64,000 nucleotides of DNA, from NCBI RefSeq assembly GCF_000143415.4, contig NW_003314318.1, forward strand, positions 5,676 to 69,675, written 5' to 3'. The stretch is from Selaginella moellendorffii. Its lineage: Eukaryota > Streptophyta > Lycopodiopsida > Selaginellales > Selaginellaceae. Positions 58,492 through 64,000 of this stretch are shown one piece after another (the first letter of the stretch is position 1; each line of letters opens with the position of its first letter). Below the pieces are notes generated by a model. That model was not told the DNA's origin, ran no database searches, and saw only the letters and a list, made by a program, of their open reading frames with translations. A program made the position numbers and the translations under genes.

Positions 58492-60116
58492 ATGGCTTTG
58501 CGCAGCGCCGTGGCGTGTGCTCTTCCGGCATTGGCGCGCGCGGCGGCGACGGCGGCGGGCAACGGGCGCGCGCTGGCGCTCAAATCCTCGCCCTCGGCGA
58601 TGCAGTCGGCCAGCATTCTCTGTAGCGGCAAAGCAGCTGTGAGTGTTTGATTCGCGAAATGTGAGTGAGCGCCACACTGACTTCGCTTCAGGACGAGCTC
58701 ATGGAAGCGCTCATGTGTTTTGGAGCTACTTCTTGCAGCATTGAGGATGCAAACAAGGAAGAAGAGGAGGTAAGAAATAAATCCTTTTGTTTGGCGACAG
58801 TTCCACTCAGTTTTTGGGCTTTTTGCTTGCGTTTTTCCGTGCATAGTTTTCCATTGCCTTGCTCGAACTTTAATGATTTCTTTCTCTTCTCTTCTGTAGA
58901 AAGATGGCCCAGTTCCCTGGCAGGCTGGGGATTCGCGTAGTTTTTGGAGCAAGGTTCGTTTTGGGATATGTGATTTCTCTTTGTCTTTCTCCCTTCTGTG
59001 AAAGTCGGCCTGACTTTGTGCGCTTTACAGAGTTGCATCACAGCCATGTTCGGAGGAGACGTTGATGTCTCGGAGGTTTTTGCTCTCGCAGCTGACACGC
59101 TGGGGCTGAAAGAGGTTCCAAAGTACGAGCTTAAAATAATCCACGAGTGCGATTGGCTGCAGCAAGTTAAGGTTGGTCTTTCTCTTCTCCTCTCCTTTTG
59201 CTTTTTTGTTTTCCCTTCTCTCTCTCTCTTCGTTTCGGCTTTTTCCTTTTCCGGGGCGTGAAGCTGACTCTCTCAGAAAAACAAAACGCAGGATTCGTTC
59301 CAACCGGTGCAAGTGCTTCCACGTTTTTGGATCGTGCCAGAGTGGTGCACGCCTCCTGTAGGTGAGCCACTTGCTGCTGGTGACAAGTAGCTACAAGGAT
59401 TGTGTTTTTTGTTCCACAGGACAGTGAGGCGACCAACATCATTCTTAATCCGGGACTGGCGTTTGGCACTGGAGAGCATCCAACAACAAAGCTTTGTTTG
59501 AAATGGCTGCACAAGTCAGTGAGAAGCGGGGACAATATTCTAGACTATGGGACAGGCTCAGGCATCCTTGCGATAGCGGCATTGAAGGTAGCATTTTTTA
59601 CTACTTACTCTTGTTCTTACTCTTTGTTTTTTTCTCTCTTTGGTTTTGTTTAGATGGGAGCTTCACATGCAGTCGGAGTTGACATTGATCCCATGGCAGT
59701 ATCTTCCTCGGCCTCAAACGCGACGTTGAACGCTCTCGATCCACACGCATTCGAGGTTTTCATCGCTGCAGCCGACGATAAAGACGATCCCGTGCCGCAT
59801 GGGCCCGGAGTTTTCGACGTCGTCGTCGCAAACATCCTTCTCAACCCGCTTCTCACTCTCGCGAAGTCCATCGCCGGCTACACAAGACCAAAAGGAAAAG
59901 TTGGCCTCTCTGGCATTATACTCGAACAGGTAAAGCATCTCTTTTTTTTCTTCTCCTCTGCGATTTTTCTATCTTGTCTTTGATTTGATGCCAAATCCAT
60001 CAACGTCTTTACAGGTTGAAAGCGTTGTGAGGACTTATTCCCCGTTCCTGCGCGATATAGAAATCAGCGACGAAGATGGCTGGGCATGTGTGTGTGGCAT
60101 CCGGAAATGCGAGTGA
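58492..60116 (+). CDS. PRMA: Ribosomal protein L11 methyltransferase, organellar
   Basis: Eight exons (58492-58638, 58692-58769, 58900-58953, 59031-59171, 59292-59357, 59420-59587, 59654-59929, 60015-60116) give 343 residues. PrmA-type enzymes trimethylate ribosomal protein L11 using S-adenosylmethionine. The SAM-binding core is [15 protein letters not shown] with GVDIDPMAV, and the substrate-pocket motif is [11 protein letters not shown]. The N-domain joins through [11 protein letters not shown] and [15 protein letters not shown]. The alanine- and arginine-rich N-terminus ([20 protein letters not shown]) looks like an organelle transit peptide. An earlier in-frame ATG at 58450 is possible. 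Donor 59358 rather than 59362 was chosen because only it avoids a stop. Confidence 0.92.
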
Positions 60117-60477
60117 TGTAAGCTCGCTTGTCCAAGTTCTCGCTCTCTCGGCTTAAAACTCTCACAATCTTCCGATAAGGATCTACGGAGGCTTGGCAGC
60201 AAGCGAAATGACGATGCGTTTCATTTTATTCCCTCATTCGTAACACTCGCTATAAGTTAAGCCAGATTCGTTGCGTCGCGGCTTGATAGTTTTATAACAG
60301 GAAGCAAACAAAGAAGCAAAGTATCTCTAGATCTGTTTGGCGCTTTGGCCAAGTGACAAAGACGAAGATATGATGACGCTATATGGATCTTTGTTTTTGT
60401 TCACAAGGTTAAACCCCATTAGATAATTAGAACTTAAAATAAGGCCATCTTTTAGGGTTTAGCTTTCGAGGAGGAGG

Positions 60478-61283
60478 ATGCTTTCACGAGTTTTAGGAAG
60501 GAAGTGCTCGACCAGCAATGCATTGCGGTCCTTTCAGGTGTACAGATACAATCCCCAGGATGGCAAATCACCCCACCTCCAAGACTACAAGGTTGACACC
60601 AGCAACTGCGTTATGATGCTCGATGTTTTGCTTGAGATCAAGAACAAGCACGACTCGGGTCTCACCTTCAGGCGTTCTTGTCGCGAAGGCGTGTGTGGCT
60701 CTTGCGCTATGAACATCAATGGTAAGAACTGCTTGGCCTGCCTAACAAAAGTTGGCAGGGATGAGGGTGGTATTGCCTCAACTGTGGTGTTGCCTCTGCC
60801 CCATATGTTTGTGATTAAGGACTTGGTGGTGGACATGACCCATTTCTATCAGCAATACAAGAGCATTGAGCCATGGCTGAAGACCAAACACCAAAAAGAA
60901 GATGGGCAGAGGGAGTTCTTGCAAAGCAAAGAAGAGAGAGCAAAATTGGATGGAATGTGGGAGTGCATCCTGTGTGCTTGCTGTAATACTTCTTGCCCTA
61001 GCTACTGGTGGAACACACCTACATTCCCTGGTCCAGCAATTCTGCTCCAAGCATATAAGTAAGTGCATTGCCATTCCACATTGTTTTTCTCCTACTAAAT
61101 TGATTCCAAATGTTTAGAATGATTGCTGATAGCCGTGATGACTTTGCCAAGGAGCGCATGGAGGCCCTCCGGGGAGAGATGAAGATTGGAAGATGCCACA
61201 CCATTCGGAATTGCTCAAATGCTTGTCCAAAAGGACTGAATCCCGCTGAAAAGATCCTACAGATCAAAGGGATGCTCGGCTAA
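60478..61283 (+). CDS. SDH2: Succinate dehydrogenase iron-sulfur subunit
   Basis: Two exons (60478-61058, 61118-61283) give 248 residues. SDH2 carries electrons from succinate through three iron-sulfur clusters to ubiquinone in respiratory complex II, on the matrix side of the mitochondrial inner membrane. The 2Fe-2S ligands lie in [10 protein letters not shown] and CLAC, the 4Fe-4S ligands in [12 protein letters not shown] and the later CP pair, and the 3Fe-4S ligands include CHTIRNC. The tryptophans near the quinone site (SYWW) are kept. The presequence ([17 protein letters not shown]) is short and basic. The start is the first ATG after a tttagggttt stretch. Confidence 0.96.
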
Positions 61284-62190
61284 AGAGTTGGAAATGTTCT
61301 TTGACCAAAAAAAAAAAAACAAAGTTTTGGGCAAAACACTTGCATTAGTCCTGATAGATTAGTTTTGATTTGCAACTTGTTTAACAGGCAGCAAACAAAG
61401 AGGCAAAGTATCTGTATAACTCTCTTTGGCTGGCATGGTCATGGGCATGCGCATGACCATAGATGGCCATGGCATGACCCTGGATAGTGATGCATGGCCA
61501 TGGCCCTTTGACCATCTTTTTTTCCTCGTATTGCGTGCGTAGCCGTCGGATGCGAGGAATGGTCGAGATCTAACCAGCTGTGCCCAGCCTGTTGGCACTT
61601 CTCGTACTGTAATCTTATCCAATCTGTGTTGGTCCATTGAATTGAATCTCCTCGCGTTCTTTTTTCCACGAGCGGATAATGCGTCGAATATCCTCGGCAT
61701 CGTTTAGAGCATCTATAAAGCATTTAAATATATTCACATAGTTTTCGCGATGATCGTCTTGGTTTGTTGGCTTGCCGCTGGCGATTTTCCTGTGCTTGTC
61801 AAGTAATCATCGATCGAGGCATGGTGGCGTGGTGGTCTCCTCCGAGAGAGCCACGTTTATTCATTTCTTTCCATTTTCTCTCGCCGTCGTTCTAACTCTC
61901 TCTCTTCCTGGGCGGTCTCAATCTAGAAACAATCCAGTTGGTGGTAAGTCGAGCGGCAGGAGCTCATCAATTCGCTGCTAAGGATTGACACGAACCTTTT
62001 TTCTTTGCTGTGACTTTTAGACCATTTTCATTCCGGTAGCTCGCACGTAAGCGTCCATGGAGAGACGGGGCCTGAGGAAAGGCAAAAGTACGTTAGAAAC
62101 AACTCAAACGAGAGTAAAAGCCCCGCTCAAAACAAGCAAGAAAAACGAGGAGCTTTCTCACCAGCACGACGACTTGGCGCTTGCTGCTGC
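61284..62190. other. Convergent intergenic region
   Basis: Lies between the SDH2 stop (plus) and the trehalose-phosphate synthase stop (minus). It contains repeated atggccatgg/ggcatgac motifs at about 61434-61510. A short stretch at 61384-61420 matches one at 60296-60333 upstream of SDH2. No gene was recognised; a short frame at 61772-61981 has no support. Confidence 0.55.
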
Positions 62191-64000
62191 TCATATCGAA
62201 CTGGAAAGAGCGACTTGAGAGAATGAGGTCGCGAGTCCAGCTATGGAATTGATGCCGGAGCCGGACACTTTGGCCAGTCCTTGCAGCATCCTGATAACTT
62301 CCGGCGTGTCGTCAACAAAATACTTGGCCTTGCTGGGTTTTTGCCCGACTGTGCAAGCAAACAGCTCCGCCGAGTGCTGTAAAGCGATGCTCTCGAACAT
62401 GTCCTCGTCAGACCTGTCGTCTCCGACACACAAAATAAAATCCGGGGGCGTTCCCTGGCTCGCCATCGTTTGCAAGATACGTTCGACAATGATCCCCTTG
62501 CTCACTCCCTGAAAACAAGCCGACAAAAGGTTGCACTTTAGTTCCCAAAAACAAAAAAGGGATCAGCCAGGCCAGTGCAAGCAAGCAAGAAAGAAAGAAA
62601 GACACGTTTCCTGCTTACCTGTGGCTTCACCTCGACTATGTGCTGACCAGTCTTGACAGCAACCGGCTCGTTTGCCAGGACGTTCTCCAAGTGGTCGACG
62701 AGCTCCTTGGCTTGCCACGAACCAAAGTCGGGATCGGCATCTTCATGGTGCCAAACTGCAGCACTCTCTTTGGCTTCGATGAAAGAACCATCGGTGCTCT
62801 CCTTGTACTGCCGCATTATAGGCAGCACAATCTGCTTCCACTCAAACTCCGTCGCCGACACGCTCATTATCCATTCCTTGTCCCTGCACCACCTGTACAA
62901 CCATCAGGCAAACGTAAGTTGTCTGCCCCGCGGTAAGATAAAGCTAAACAAAGACCTGTAGTAAAACCCGTGCTCTGCCGCAAGTCCCAACTTGTCACAC
63001 GGTTCAAACCAATCGCTCAAAGTCTTCCTCTCCCGACCGCTTACGACGAACACCACGTTCCTGGGGTCATTGCACAGCGTGTTCAAAATTGCTACGACTT
63101 CTTCGCTAGGCGTCCTGTTCACCGAGGACTGGGGCACCATTGTGCCGTCGTAGTCGAGAAGTATAGCTCTGCTACCGCACCTCCTGTAAACCGACGCTAT
63201 ATGCTCCGCGGAAAGCTTCCTAAAGTTTGGATCCAATGCCACCACCCTGAATCCCAACCCGAATCCAATCCCGTAGCACAACCTCCTGGCATGATCCTGG
63301 CAAGTTCTCTCCAGGTCCGTCACAAAGCTCTGAGCCCAATACCCGACGTCGTGCGAGCTCACGTACTTGTAGTGCTTTTCGTGCCTTGCACACTTCTCCG
63401 CCTCCGGCATGGAGATAGCCGCGTTGAGAGCCTCTGCCAGCGCCTCTATGTTCCACGGGTTCACTCGTATGGCCCCGCTGAGTGACGGCGAGCAGCCTAT
63501 AAACTCCGACACCACGAGCATGCTCCTCTTTAAAGATCGCTGACCACTAGCCTGTTGCTGCTGCTGCTGCTGCTCGTCACGAATGCCTTCTCTACAAAGA
63601 ATGTACTCATACGGTATCAAGTTCATACCGTCCCTGACGGCTGTGACGACGCAGCACTCGGAGATGGCGTAGTAAGCTGTTCGCTCGTGGAAGGGGACGT
63701 GCCTCTCGAGCAGCACGATAGGTTGGTATCCTTCCCATCCAAACGTGTCGTTCACCCGCCTGGCCACAGCATACGCCTCCTGCTGAATTTCCACGACGTC
63801 TTTACCTCTGCCCCGTGCCGGATTTGCTATCTGTATCAGCACTGCCTTGCCTCGCAGCTCCGGATGCAGCCTCAGCAGCTCCTCCATGGCTAGAAACTTG
63901 AGGCCTATCCCCTTGAAGATGTCCATGTCGTCCACACCTAGCAGCACGATCTTCCCCTCGTGTTGAGCCCGTAGCTCCGCCAGCCGGGAAACTGCACTCT
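62191..64000 (-). CDS. TPS: Class II trehalose-6-phosphate synthase/phosphatase, 3' part
   Basis: Three exons on the minus strand (from beyond 64000 to 62956, then 62619-62892, then 62191-62508); the 5' part lies outside the window. The GT20 synthase half includes LLGVDDMDIFKGIGLKFLA and the RDGMNLIPYEY loop. The phosphatase half has the HAD motif LLDYDGTM, the SGRERKTLSDWF segment and GDDRSDEDMF, so its catalytic aspartates are present. A fused synthase-phosphatase of this form is the plant class II type, thought to act mainly in sugar signalling and not in bulk synthesis. A short glutamine run (GAT/CAG repeat near 63555-63580) interrupts the synthase half. The missing N-terminus prevents judging synthase activity. 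Confidence 0.93.

Overview
The window looks like nuclear DNA from a lycophyte, very probably a Selaginella close to S. moellendorffii. Intron-rich plant genes carry very short GT-AG introns (mostly about 45-70 bp), and two introns use GC-AG. There are two intronless PPR genes, several plastid or mitochondrial plant proteins, and plant-type LTR retrotransposons. Species is inferred from these traits, not from a search.

The left half (1-35.6 kb) is repeat-rich. A two-exon divergent protein-kinase gene occurs twice, at 451-2250 and 32573-34372, inside a segmental duplication. Between the copies lie three copies of an AT-rich repeat (called R1, R2 and R3 here; R3 is inverted), pieces of broken cellular genes, a small secreted knottin gene (23408-23825), a truncated bHLH gene (31029-32062) and three LTR elements. 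A Ty3/gypsy chromovirus (4567-18141, minus strand, target duplication ataag) split R1. A second, non-coding element with 1781-bp LTRs (5436-13117, plus strand, target duplication gcctg) landed inside the chromovirus, between integrase and chromodomain. A gypsy element with unusually short 149-bp LTRs (25476-30413, minus strand) split R3. LTR comparison gives the order: chromovirus and short-LTR gypsy (about 3 percent divergence each) are older, and the nested element (no difference seen) is recent. The premature stops in the two coding elements fit C-to-T or G-to-A transitions, as expected after cytosine methylation and deamination.

The right half (36.8-64 kb) is compact and gene-dense. In order: a short ZYP1-like synaptonemal complex protein, an unknown Cys4 protein (minus), a PPR protein, a p24 cargo receptor, a dihydroxyacetone kinase, an NOL-type chlorophyll b reductase, a DUF3537 membrane protein, two tandem DUF26/Gnk2-type secreted proteins (minus), a second PPR protein (minus), a membrane-anchored hexokinase (minus), a ribosomal protein L11 methyltransferase, the iron-sulfur subunit of succinate dehydrogenase, and the 3' part of a class II trehalose-6-phosphate synthase (minus, running off the right edge).

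These genes are individually regulated eukaryotic units, not operons. Three spacings stand out: the p24 start is only 45 bp past the PPR stop, hexokinase and the methyltransferase share a roughly 200-bp divergent promoter, and DUF3537 and the first DUF26 gene converge with 110 bp between their stops. Exon boundaries were placed by hand from splice signals, reading frame and family conservation; every multi-exon model listed as a CDS keeps frame from start to stop.
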